Shown here one piece after another: positions 1 through 7,052 of a stretch of DNA of 64,000 nt. The stretch is taken from the NCBI RefSeq assembly GCF_003268775.1, contig NZ_QLSU01000022.1, forward strand, positions 85,385 to 149,384, read 5' to 3'. The notes under the pieces were generated by a model that ran no database searches, had not been told where the DNA came from, and saw only the letters and a program-made list of their open reading frames with translations. Positions within the stretch are counted from its first letter, which is position 1; each line of letters opens with the position of its first letter. The DNA is from Paraburkholderia unamae. Lineage in GTDB: Bacteria; Pseudomonadota; Gammaproteobacteria; Burkholderiales; Burkholderiaceae. The position numbers and the translations under genes were made by a program.

Positions 1-638
1 TTGCCCGAGGAGGCCGCATACATGAGGCAGGTGGCCCCGGTGGCGTTGGTATGATCGAGCGGCAGTCCTGCGCCAGCGAGCCGCTCGACACCGGCCGGCT
101 CGCCGTGCACGCAGGCAAACCAGAGTGCCGTGTTGCCATCGGCGTTGACGGCATTGAGTATCACGCCGTGTGCGAGCAGCGCATCGACCATATCGTGCGT
201 GCCACGCCATGCGGCCACCATCAACGGCGTGTTCTCGTGTGCGCCTCGTCCGTCGGGGCCGGCAAAGCCCTGGTGAGCGAGCCAGTTCGCAAGTTCGGGC
301 GGTATGGGCTGGCCAGGCGGATTCGCCGGATTCGCGGCCAGGGCGGTCTGGCCGCCGATCAGGTCACAGACCTCCGTAAAGCCGAAGTCCGCGAACATGC
401 GTGCCCAGGTCTGGCTCGCCCTGCCGTGATAGCAGTAGATCAGGATGGGACGCTTGCGCGCCGTCTTGAGCAGCAGGGCGTCCTGGTTCTCGCGCGATAG
501 TCGTAGCGAGCCCGGCAAGCCGTCGCGAGCGTGGCTCGCGGCGTCACGAGCATCGAGCAGCAGCGAATCCGGATGCTGGCCGAACCAGGCGTCGAGCTCA
601 TGGACCGTGAGGCGACGAAAGGTGCGCTGGCCGTTCAT
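1..638 (-). CDS. Rhodanese-ankyrin fusion protein (C-terminus beyond window)
   Basis: Reading the minus strand from the ATG at 638 gives an open frame to the left edge, so the C-terminus is missing. Residues 1 to about 100 are a rhodanese domain with active-site loop IYCYHGRASQ (Cys69), of the kind that carries a persulfide sulfur. From about residue 110 ankyrin repeats begin (motifs NTPLMVAAWRG, GNTALWFACVHGE, GATCLMYAASSG). The start overlaps the stop of the upstream nitroreductase gene in an ATGA arrangement, implying translational coupling, and it is the fifth gene of the minus-strand operon divergent from nifH. A role in sulfur delivery or protein interaction during nitrogenase maturation is inference from context; the fusion itself is directly visible. 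Confidence 0.85.
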   Translation of the reverse strand, partial: MNGQRTFRRLTVHELDAWFGQHPDSLLLDARDAASHARDGLPGSLRLSRENQDALLLKTARKRPILIYCYHGRASQTWARMFADFGFTEVCDLIGGQTALAANPANPPGQPIPPELANWLAHQGFAGPDGRGAHENTPLMVAAWRGTHDMVDALLAHGVILNAVNADGNTALWFACVHGEPAGVERLAGAGLPLDHTNATGATCLMYAASSG

Positions 639-2278
639 GGCGTGTATTCCTGCGGAAGATTGCAACGGTAGGGCGGTTCGCTGACAATGCGGGGATCATC
701 CAGCGGCACGCCGACGCTAAAGTGGTAGAGCACCTGCCAGCGGTCCGGCCGATCACTGTCGAGGCCGAGAAGTTCGTGCACGGCATCGTCGAAGTAGCAG
801 CCGATCCCGGTGCCGCGCAGTCCGGCGGCTTCCGCTTCGAGGTAGAGCGTGTGGCCGATCAGGCCGGATTCGCGCAGTAGCTCGCGGTAGCGTTCAGGAC
901 CGTCGACGGATACGGTGCGCAGGTCGGCCAGCAGCGCTACGACGAATAGCGCGTCGGCGGCAATAGCCTGATGACAGCTCAGCGTGCGCAGCGTCCGGGC
1001 TAGAGCGGGGTTCGCCGCCAACTGGTGGAACGGCATCCCGACGGGTGCGTTGCTGACCGGCTTCAGAGGGAGGTCGGGCATGGCGTTCTGCAGGCCGTCC
1101 CGCGCACCGGGATCGCGTAGCAGCAGGTAGGCGCCCGGCTCGAGACCGTTGATCCGGTGCGCGAACAGCACCGCATGCACGCGTGCCGGCGCGGACGACG
1201 TATCCCATGGGACCGGCGCCAGGTTCTCGCCGACGCTAGGCATCAGCGCGTCCATCATCGGCCAGAAGCGCAGCACGTCCAGCCGCGCGCGCGGATCGAA
1301 GCGCTGGGCGCTGCGGCGTGCGCGGATCAGCGTGGCAGCGCGCGCTGCGGTGGCTGGCAACAGGCTCCGCCTTGCTGTGCCGGGCTGCGATGCGGTAACG
1401 CACGCCGCCTGGCGCGAGTTCCTGGCCACCTCGTTGATCGCGGGCCAGCGGTACATCGGTCGGGGATCGAGCCGGTTTGCGCGGCCCTGCCACGATGAGG
1501 CTGTCGCACGGGGCCACGCTGCGGGTGCATTGCCGCGAAGGACAGGGTTCACGTGCAGCAGCTCGAACAGGGCCTCGGGTTCCTCGTGCTCGGCGTCGCC
1601 GAAGTCTTCTTCGCGGTCCAGGCCAAGCAGCGCTGCAATGGTGGCATGGTCCAGCCCGGTTTCGCGGATCCTCCAGCCGGTCACTGCGGCTGCGTAGCGC
1701 AGCGCGCCGGTCGCGTGACCCATGTCGAGCTGGCAATAGCGGAACGCACGCTCCCCGTACTTCCATGCCTCCCGCCAGTAGATCGAGCTGAATCCGATCA
1801 GCATGCGCGCGCCGGCGAGGCCGGCGTCGCCTGGGGCGAAGCGGGCGCGTCTTTCGAGCGCGTGCGCTTTCGATGCATAGTGGTAGAGGCCGTCGTCGAT
1901 ATCCGGTATGCCGCTCGTGAGCAGATAGACTTCAGTCGGATGCAGGTTGCCGCTCGACGGATTGCAGCGCAATGCCCAGCGATCCGGTCCGGCTTGTTTC
2001 CATGCCGACAGGGCGAACGAGAGTTCGAACAGCAGCCCGACGCTTGCCAGTGTGGGTGCGCGCGACGTAATGGCGCCCGGCGAAAACAGGTTGGCCCAGG
2101 GTGTGTCATCGGCGTCGGCCGTCAGCGGCAGTGTCGTGACAGGCGCGCCCGCGAACCGCCGGAACGGGTCGGGCTGGGCGTCCCAGTCCAGCGTTTCGGG
2201 GCCGGCCGCATAGCGCTCCAGCCGGTGCTTGGTCCGTTCATGGTATCCGAGCACGATAGATGGTTTTCCGGTCGGCAT
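635..2278 (-). CDS. SagB/ThcOx-type double nitroreductase-fold oxidoreductase
   Basis: A 547-residue protein with two nitroreductase-like halves (roughly residues 60-250 and 310-540). Visible features are NPSSGNLHPTEVYLL in the first half and FVVALLADL followed by GLRGTGIGCYFDDAVHELLG in the second, as in SagB/ThcOx FMN-dependent dehydrogenases. The chosen ATG at 2278 has GGAGG six bases upstream. An alternative ATG at 2299 would overlap the stop of the ankyrin gene by 4 bases and add seven residues. No azole-peptide (cyclodehydratase) partners are seen, so a thiazole/oxazole natural-product role is not supported. Its place in a nif-divergent operon suggests a redox task linked to nitrogen fixation (inference). 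Confidence 0.85.
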   Translation of the reverse strand: MPTGKPSIVLGYHERTKHRLERYAAGPETLDWDAQPDPFRRFAGAPVTTLPLTADADDTPWANLFSPGAITSRAPTLASVGLLFELSFALSAWKQAGPDRWALRCNPSSGNLHPTEVYLLTSGIPDIDDGLYHYASKAHALERRARFAPGDAGLAGARMLIGFSSIYWREAWKYGERAFRYCQLDMGHATGALRYAAAVTGWRIRETGLDHATIAALLGLDREEDFGDAEHEEPEALFELLHVNPVLRGNAPAAWPRATASSWQGRANRLDPRPMYRWPAINEVARNSRQAACVTASQPGTARRSLLPATAARAATLIRARRSAQRFDPRARLDVLRFWPMMDALMPSVGENLAPVPWDTSSAPARVHAVLFAHRINGLEPGAYLLLRDPGARDGLQNAMPDLPLKPVSNAPVGMPFHQLAANPALARTLRTLSCHQAIAADALFVVALLADLRTVSVDGPERYRELLRESGLIGHTLYLEAEAAGLRGTGIGCYFDDAVHELLGLDSDRPDRWQVLYHFSVGVPLDDPRIVSEPPYRCNLPQEYTP

Positions 2279-2295
2279 GTCCGGCCTCCATTGCG

Positions 2296-2919
2296 TCATG
2301 CAGCCTTGTCTCCAGCCATATGGGCGGAGATTGCCCCACGCTGCGGATCGGCGCGTTGCCTCTCCGGCGCGCGGGGCGCGTCTTTCGTCCCGCCGCCTAA
2401 CCGGCGGGACACGCGGAGCAGTTCGAAGCCGCGCTCCGCCGCCATGTCGAGCGCGTTTCGTCCATCCGGCGCATACAGACCCTCGCTTGCGCCATGAGCG
2501 AGCAGGAGTTGCATGAGTTCGACCCGTCCGCTGGCCGCCGCCTGCATCAGGCAGGTAATGTCGTCGTCGTTCGCGTGGTCGATCTCGGCGCCTTCGTTGA
2601 TCAGCCGCAGAATCGGCGCGGGTGCTCCGCCAAGACACGCATACCAGAGCGCTTGATTGCCGGTGTCGTCGAGCGCGTCGACGCGAACGCCGTGGGCGAG
2701 CAACGCCTCTACCAGACCATCATCGCCGTGCAACGCCGCAAGCATCAGCGGCGTCGTACCTTCGAGGCCGCGCGAATGGGCATCGGGGAAGTCGTGGTTT
2801 GAGAGCCATGTCGCGAGCGCGGCGGGCACGCCGCCCAGCGGCTTCGCGTCCGAGGATGGCGTAGGACGGCGATTCCCGCTTTCGCGCACGAAGGGGACGG
2901 TGTCGGTGTGCAGTGACAT
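2296..2919 (-). CDS. Ankyrin-repeat protein
   Basis: A 207-residue protein of about four ankyrin repeats, with consensus helices at TTPLMLAALHGDDGLVEALL, GNQALWYACLGG, DITCLMQAAASGRVELMQLL and GRNALDMAAERG. No signal peptide or membrane segment is evident, so it is probably cytoplasmic and acts through protein contacts. The start at 2919 was chosen over the longer frame because GGAG lies 8 bases upstream. It resembles the ankyrin part of the rhodanese-ankyrin gene two genes downstream, so the operon carries two related ankyrin modules flanking a nitroreductase. Its partner cannot be told from sequence. Confidence 0.8.
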   Translation of the reverse strand: MSLHTDTVPFVRESGNRRPTPSSDAKPLGGVPAALATWLSNHDFPDAHSRGLEGTTPLMLAALHGDDGLVEALLAHGVRVDALDDTGNQALWYACLGGAPAPILRLINEGAEIDHANDDDITCLMQAAASGRVELMQLLLAHGASEGLYAPDGRNALDMAAERGFELLRVSRRLGGGTKDAPRAPERQRADPQRGAISAHMAGDKAA

Positions 2920-3006
2920 GGTCACGCTCCGGCTCGGAAAAAGGGGTAGTGTGGGGTCGCCGGGGAGCGACGAAGCGGCGATCCCCGGCCTGGTCACTGG
3001 AAATCG

Positions 3007-3615
3007 TCAGACGGGACGGTTTTCGTTGGGGTTGCGCACCGGTCCCATCAGTTCGAGGCCTTCGCTGTAGGTGATCGTGTCGAAGGTCACATCGAACTTG
3101 ATTGCCGCATCGGCGACCGCGTCGAGCTTGCCGGCCGTGTCCTTTTTCTTCAGGTCGTTCTTCTCGAGGTAGAGCAGTTCGAGCATTTCGTTATAGACCG
3201 TCGATTCGAGAATCGGCAGCACGTAGAACATCGCGCCCTTGTACGGTACCTGGTAGCGTTTGCTCAGGTCGATGTTGTCGCAGAACAGAAAGTATTTTCC
3301 GCCTGCGCTTAGCGTGTCACCGAGCACGTCGGCGACATCCTTCAGATATTCGAAGCTCAGCAGCCAGCCGGCGAAGAACGGCAGATGTTTCTCGCCGATC
3401 GAGGCAACGGCCATGACCTGATCGCACGTCAGTTCGGGTGGGCGCGCTTCGTCGGCGAGCTTTGGTGCGAAGCGCAACGCCAGTTCGCCGCGGAATCCGA
3501 CCCGGCCGAACTGGTTCGTGAGTCCCTTGAGAACCGGATTGAGCAGCCGGCCTTCATGTTCGAGGCGGGCGAATGCGGTGTCGTCGAGTTCCTTGCGGGC
3601 GAGCGTGGCGGTCAT
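3007..3615 (-). CDS. Unrecognised conserved-looking protein in nif-divergent operon
   Basis: A 202-residue soluble protein that I cannot assign to a family. It has a moderately hydrophobic middle (HLPFFAGWLLSFEYL, GAMFYVLPILESTVYNEMLELLYL), a lysine-rich stretch, and no cysteine pattern suggesting an Fe-S centre. The ATG at 3615 follows an AAAGGA sequence. It lies 80 bp downstream of the truncated hemoglobin gene and 87 bp upstream of the ankyrin gene, all on the minus strand, and is probably cotranscribed with them. Function is unknown; only the association with the nif region is clear. Confidence 0.75.
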   Translation of the reverse strand: MTATLARKELDDTAFARLEHEGRLLNPVLKGLTNQFGRVGFRGELALRFAPKLADEARPPELTCDQVMAVASIGEKHLPFFAGWLLSFEYLKDVADVLGDTLSAGGKYFLFCDNIDLSKRYQVPYKGAMFYVLPILESTVYNEMLELLYLEKNDLKKKDTAGKLDAVADAAIKFDVTFDTITYSEGLELMGPVRNPNENRPV

Positions 3616-3695
3616 GACGGAGTCCTTTGCATCGTAAAAGTTGGGGCGGGCGGAAAATATCCAGAATCGTTGGGTAAAGAAGCGCGAATCGCGAA

Positions 3696-4115
3696 TCAGG
3701 TTCCGGTGTTTCGCATCCAGTCTGCAATTCTGAGGAATGCGTGCATCAGTTCGTCGCGTAGCGCTGGGGCGATGCCTGTTTCGTCGAGCGCCGCACGCAT
3801 GCAGGAAAGCCACGCATCACGCTCGGCTGCTCCGATCGGGAATGCCGCGTGGCGCATGCGCAGCCGCGGTTGTCCGCGCTCGTCCGAATAGCGCTTTGGG
3901 CCGCCGAGCCATTCGCACAGGTAGCGGACCAGCACCGTCTTTACCGGCGCGAGGTCCGGAGCATGCATAGCGCGAATGTCGCTTGCGTCGGGCCGCGTGT
4001 CCATATGCCGGTAGAACGCATCGACGATGCGCGTTACCGCCGGCTCTCCGCCAATGGCATCGAAATGGGTCGAGGTGCGTCGTACGTCGACGGCAGCAGT
4101 CGTGAGCGGGTTCAT
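3696..4115 (-). CDS. Group II truncated hemoglobin
   Basis: A 139-residue 2-on-2 globin. The expected residues are visible: FYRHM with the B10 tyrosine, the proximal-histidine segment RMRHAAFPIG, and the G8 tryptophan in ERDAWLSCM. Start ATG 4115 has AAGGA upstream; a longer frame exists without support. It is the first gene of the minus-strand operon divergent from nifH. Proteins of this family bind O2 and NO; near nitrogenase a role in oxygen or NO handling is likely (inference). A sigma-54-like site at 4128-4143 points at this gene but would place the transcription start almost on the start codon. Confidence 0.88.
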   Translation of the reverse strand: MNPLTTAAVDVRRTSTHFDAIGGEPAVTRIVDAFYRHMDTRPDASDIRAMHAPDLAPVKTVLVRYLCEWLGGPKRYSDERGQPRLRMRHAAFPIGAAERDAWLSCMRAALDETGIAPALRDELMHAFLRIADWMRNTGT

Positions 4116-4127
4116 GGCGTCCTTGAG

Positions 4128-4143
4128 TGCAACAAACGTACCA
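4128..4143 (-). promoter_or_regulatory. Candidate sigma-54 promoter for the hemoglobin operon
   Basis: Reading the minus strand, TGGTACGTTTGTTGCA matches the -24/-12 consensus TGGCACG-N4-TTGCA with one change and exact GG-N10-GC spacing. It faces the truncated hemoglobin gene. The predicted transcription start (about 4118) is only 2-3 bases before the ATG at 4115 and downstream of the apparent ribosome-binding site, so either the mRNA is leaderless or the match is not used. Confidence 0.5.
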
Positions 4144-4226
4144 GCGACAAAAGAGCCGGATCCGACGTGCATATGTGGGCCAGGCCGCGCGGCGGCGGTG
4201 TTGTTTGCGACGAAACGCGCACGGTT

Positions 4227-4242
4227 TGTCGGGAAGCCGACA
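4227..4242. promoter_or_regulatory. NifA upstream activator sequence
   Basis: TGTCGGGAAGCCGACA is a perfect TGT-N10-ACA NifA-binding site. It lies 91 bp upstream of the nifH -24 element and 84 bp upstream of the candidate sigma-54 promoter of the divergent hemoglobin operon. It can therefore serve both by DNA looping. It is symmetric, so it carries no orientation. Confidence 0.85.
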
Positions 4243-4332
4243 ACTGCGGTCCCCGCCCGGTATGAGCGGCGGGGGCGCTGCACACGCGTGACAGGTCCGG
4301 TTTATCGGGGATTCCGAAGATTCGCTCTGAAT

Positions 4333-4348
4333 TGGCACGAAAGCTGCA
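4333..4348 (+). promoter_or_regulatory. Sigma-54 (-24/-12) promoter of nifHDK
   Basis: TGGCACGAAAGCTGCA fits the RpoN consensus with correct GG-N10-GC spacing. The expected transcription start is near 4359, giving a leader of about 150 nt before nifH. Together with the NifA site at 4227-4242 this is a standard NifA/RpoN-dependent nif promoter. Confidence 0.88.
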
Positions 4349-4509
4349 CTGGAGCAGTCCGCGCGGACACACTCCGGCCGATGCGTGACTCGACAGAAGA
4401 AGACCATACGGACACCGCAGGCTGAGGACATGGTCGCGGCTTTGCAGCCCTGAATCTCAACCCTGATTTCTAACCCAGCTTTCAACCTTTCCAGAACTGG
4501 AGAACGTCA

Positions 4510-5391
4510 ATGTCTAAACTTCGTCAGATCGCCTTTTACGGCAAAGGCGGGATCGGCAAGTCCACCACGTCGCAGAACACACTTGCGGCGCTTACCGAAC
4601 TCGGGCAGAAGATCCTGATCGTCGGCTGTGACCCGAAGGCCGACTCGACCCGCCTGATTCTGCACGCGAAGGCGCAGGACACCATTCTCTCGCTTGCCGC
4701 AGAAGCCGGCTCGGTGGAAGACCTCGAACTCGAGGACGTGATGAAGATCGGCTACAAGGACATCCGCTGCGTCGAGTCGGGTGGTCCGGAACCGGGCGTC
4801 GGCTGCGCCGGCCGCGGTGTCATCACGTCCATCAACTTCCTCGAAGAGAACGGCGCGTACGACGGCGTCGACTATGTCTCCTACGACGTGCTCGGTGACG
4901 TGGTGTGCGGCGGCTTCGCGATGCCGATTCGCGAAAACAAGGCGCAGGAAATCTACATCGTGATGTCGGGAGAGATGATGGCGATGTACGCGGCCAACAA
5001 CATCTCGAAAGGCATTCTGAAGTATGCGAACAGCGGTGGCGTGCGTCTTGGAGGTCTCGTGTGCAACGAGCGCCAGACCGACAAGGAGCTCGAACTGGCC
5101 GAGGCGCTGGCCGGCATGCTCGGTTCGAAGCTGATCCACTTCGTGCCGCGCGACAACATCGTGCAGCACGCGGAGCTGCGCCGCATGACGGTGATCGAGT
5201 TCGCGCCCGAATCGAACCAGGCGAACGAGTATCGTCAGCTCGCGAAAAAGGTGCACAACAACGCGGGCAACGGCACGATCCCCACGCCGATCACGATGGA
5301 TCAGCTCGAAGACCTGCTGATGGAGCACGGCATCATGAAATCCATCGACGAATCGCAGGTCGGCAAGACGGCTGCCGAACTGTCCGCCTGA
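4510..5391 (+). CDS. nifH: Nitrogenase iron protein NifH
   Basis: The 293-residue dinitrogenase reductase is a homodimer that passes electrons to NifDK with ATP hydrolysis. The P-loop YGKGGIGKS is at residues 10-18. Cys99 (GVGCAGRG) and Cys133 (GDVVCGGF) are the bridging [4Fe-4S] ligands, and Arg102 is the residue used for ADP-ribosylation in species with DraT. GGAG precedes the ATG. It is the first gene of nifHDK and is driven by the sigma-54 promoter at 4333. Length and motifs are typical of a molybdenum-type NifH; no vnf or anf genes are seen. Confidence 0.99.
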   Translation: MSKLRQIAFYGKGGIGKSTTSQNTLAALTELGQKILIVGCDPKADSTRLILHAKAQDTILSLAAEAGSVEDLELEDVMKIGYKDIRCVESGGPEPGVGCAGRGVITSINFLEENGAYDGVDYVSYDVLGDVVCGGFAMPIRENKAQEIYIVMSGEMMAMYAANNISKGILKYANSGGVRLGGLVCNERQTDKELELAEALAGMLGSKLIHFVPRDNIVQHAELRRMTVIEFAPESNQANEYRQLAKKVHNNAGNGTIPTPITMDQLEDLLMEHGIMKSIDESQVGKTAAELSA

Positions 5392-5409
5392 ACCCGCGCT
5401 GAGCCGCCC

Positions 5410-5457
5410 GCCCGCGCGTATCGCTGGCATCGCCTGTATCGGGCGGTGCGCGCGGGC
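5410..5457 (+). other. nifH-nifD intergenic stem-loop
   Basis: GCCCGCGCG (5410-5418) pairs perfectly with CGCGCGGGC (5449-5457) around a 30-base loop; two more base pairs, one a G-U, extend it inward. There is no U-tract, so it is more likely an mRNA processing or stability element after nifH than a full terminator, in keeping with NifH being needed in excess over NifDK (inference). Confidence 0.5.
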
Positions 5458-5498
5458 CGGCATCCAGCGATGCACAATCCTCAAGTATGGAGCATTCC

Positions 5499-6962
5499 AT
5501 GACCGCCACGGTTGAAGAGCGCAAGGCCGCGAACAAGGCCCTGATCGACGAAGTGCTGAAGGCCTATCCCGAAAAAATGGCCAAGCGGCGCGCCAAGCAT
5601 TTGGGCACCTTCGAGGAAGGCAAGCCCGACTGTGGCGTGAAATCCAATATCAAGTCGCTGCCCGGAGTGATGACGATTCGTGGCTGCGCGTATGCCGGCT
5701 CGAAGGGGGTCGTCTGGGGCCCAATCAAGGACATGATCCACATCAGCCACGGTCCGGTCGGCTGCGGCCAGTACTCGTGGGCGGCGCGCCGGAACTACTA
5801 CATCGGCACGACCGGCATCGACACGTTCGTCACGATGCAGTTTACGTCGGACTTCCAGGAAAAGGACATTGTGTTCGGCGGCGACAAGAAACTCGACAAG
5901 ATCATCGACGAGATTCAGGAACTGTTCCCGCTGAACAAGGGCATCTCGATCCAGAGCGAGTGTCCGATCGGTCTGATTGGCGATGACATTGAGGCCGTGT
6001 CGAAGAAGAAGAGCACGCAGTACGAGGGCCACACGATCGTGCCGGTGCGCTGCGAAGGCTTTCGCGGCGTGAGCCAGTCGCTGGGGCACCACCTCGCGAA
6101 CGACGCGATCCGCGACTGGGTATTCGACAAGACGGATCCGGAAAAGCGCCCGGAATTCGAGTCGACGCCGTACGACGTTGCGATCATCGGCGACTACAAC
6201 ATCGGTGGTGATGCGTGGTCAAGTCGCATTCTGCTTGAGGAGATCGGCCTGCGCGTGATCGCACAGTGGTCGGGCGACGGCTCGATCGCGGAGTTGGAGA
6301 ACACGCCGAAGGCGAAGTTGAACGTGCTGCATTGCTACCGTTCGATGAACTATATCAGCCGGCACATGGAAGAGAAGTATGGCATTCCGTGGGTCGAATA
6401 TAACTTCTTTGGCCCCACGATGATTGAGAAGAGCCTGCGGGAGATCGCTAGCCACTTCGACGAGACGATCAAGGCGAATGCCGAGAAGGTTATCCAGAAG
6501 TACCGCCCGTTGGTGGACGCGGTGATCGCGAAGTTCAAGCCGCGCCTGGAGGGCAAGAAAGTAATGCTGTTTGTGGGTGGGCTACGCCCGCGCCACGTGA
6601 TCGGCGCCTACGAGGACCTCGGCATGGACGTCGTCGGCACTGGCTACGAATTCGGCCACAACGACGACTATCAGCGCACGACGCACTACGTGAAGGATGG
6701 CACGTTGATCTATGACGACGTGACCGGCTACGAATTCGAGAAGTTCGTCGAGCAGGTGCAGCCGGACCTTGTCGGCTCGGGCATCAAGGAGAAGTACGTA
6801 TTCCAGAAGATGGGCGTGCCGTTCCGCCAGATGCACAGCTGGGACTATTCTGGCCCTTATCACGGCTACGACGGTTTCGCGATCTTCGCGCGCGACATGG
6901 ACATGGCGATCTCGAGCCCGGTGTGGAGTCTCGCGAAGGCGCCGTGGAAAAACGCCGCATAA
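5499..6962 (+). CDS. nifD: Nitrogenase molybdenum-iron protein alpha chain NifD
   Basis: A 487-residue alpha subunit of dinitrogenase. P-cluster ligands are Cys63 (TIRGCAYAGS), Cys89 (GPVGCGQYSW) and Cys155 (SECPIGLIGDD). FeMo-co ligands are Cys279 (NVLHCYRSM) and His446 (QMHSWDYSGPYHG). The SQSLGHH motif with the active-site histidine is present. ATG 5499 was preferred because GGAG lies six bases before it; an in-frame ATG at 5487 would add four residues and contain that ribosome-binding site. It lies 107 bp downstream of nifH. Confidence 0.98.
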   Translation: MTATVEERKAANKALIDEVLKAYPEKMAKRRAKHLGTFEEGKPDCGVKSNIKSLPGVMTIRGCAYAGSKGVVWGPIKDMIHISHGPVGCGQYSWAARRNYYIGTTGIDTFVTMQFTSDFQEKDIVFGGDKKLDKIIDEIQELFPLNKGISIQSECPIGLIGDDIEAVSKKKSTQYEGHTIVPVRCEGFRGVSQSLGHHLANDAIRDWVFDKTDPEKRPEFESTPYDVAIIGDYNIGGDAWSSRILLEEIGLRVIAQWSGDGSIAELENTPKAKLNVLHCYRSMNYISRHMEEKYGIPWVEYNFFGPTMIEKSLREIASHFDETIKANAEKVIQKYRPLVDAVIAKFKPRLEGKKVMLFVGGLRPRHVIGAYEDLGMDVVGTGYEFGHNDDYQRTTHYVKDGTLIYDDVTGYEFEKFVEQVQPDLVGSGIKEKYVFQKMGVPFRQMHSWDYSGPYHGYDGFAIFARDMDMAISSPVWSLAKAPWKNAA

Positions 6963-7052
6963 AAAACCCTTTTCCAGGCGCAAGCGGTCGGCGGCCAGCG
7001 AGGCTGCCGCTTCGGTCGCCGACCCCATCGATATCGATTCAGGAGTTTCGCC

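Noticed and set aside
635..2278. SagB-type enzyme as part of an azole-modified peptide cluster
   Set aside because: No cyclodehydratase, precursor peptide or transporter of that kind is encoded nearby; the neighbours are nif-associated.
3690..3710. Weak sigma-54-like spacing on the minus strand inside the end of the hemoglobin gene
   Set aside because: Only the GG-N10-GC spacing fits; the flanking consensus bases are wrong.
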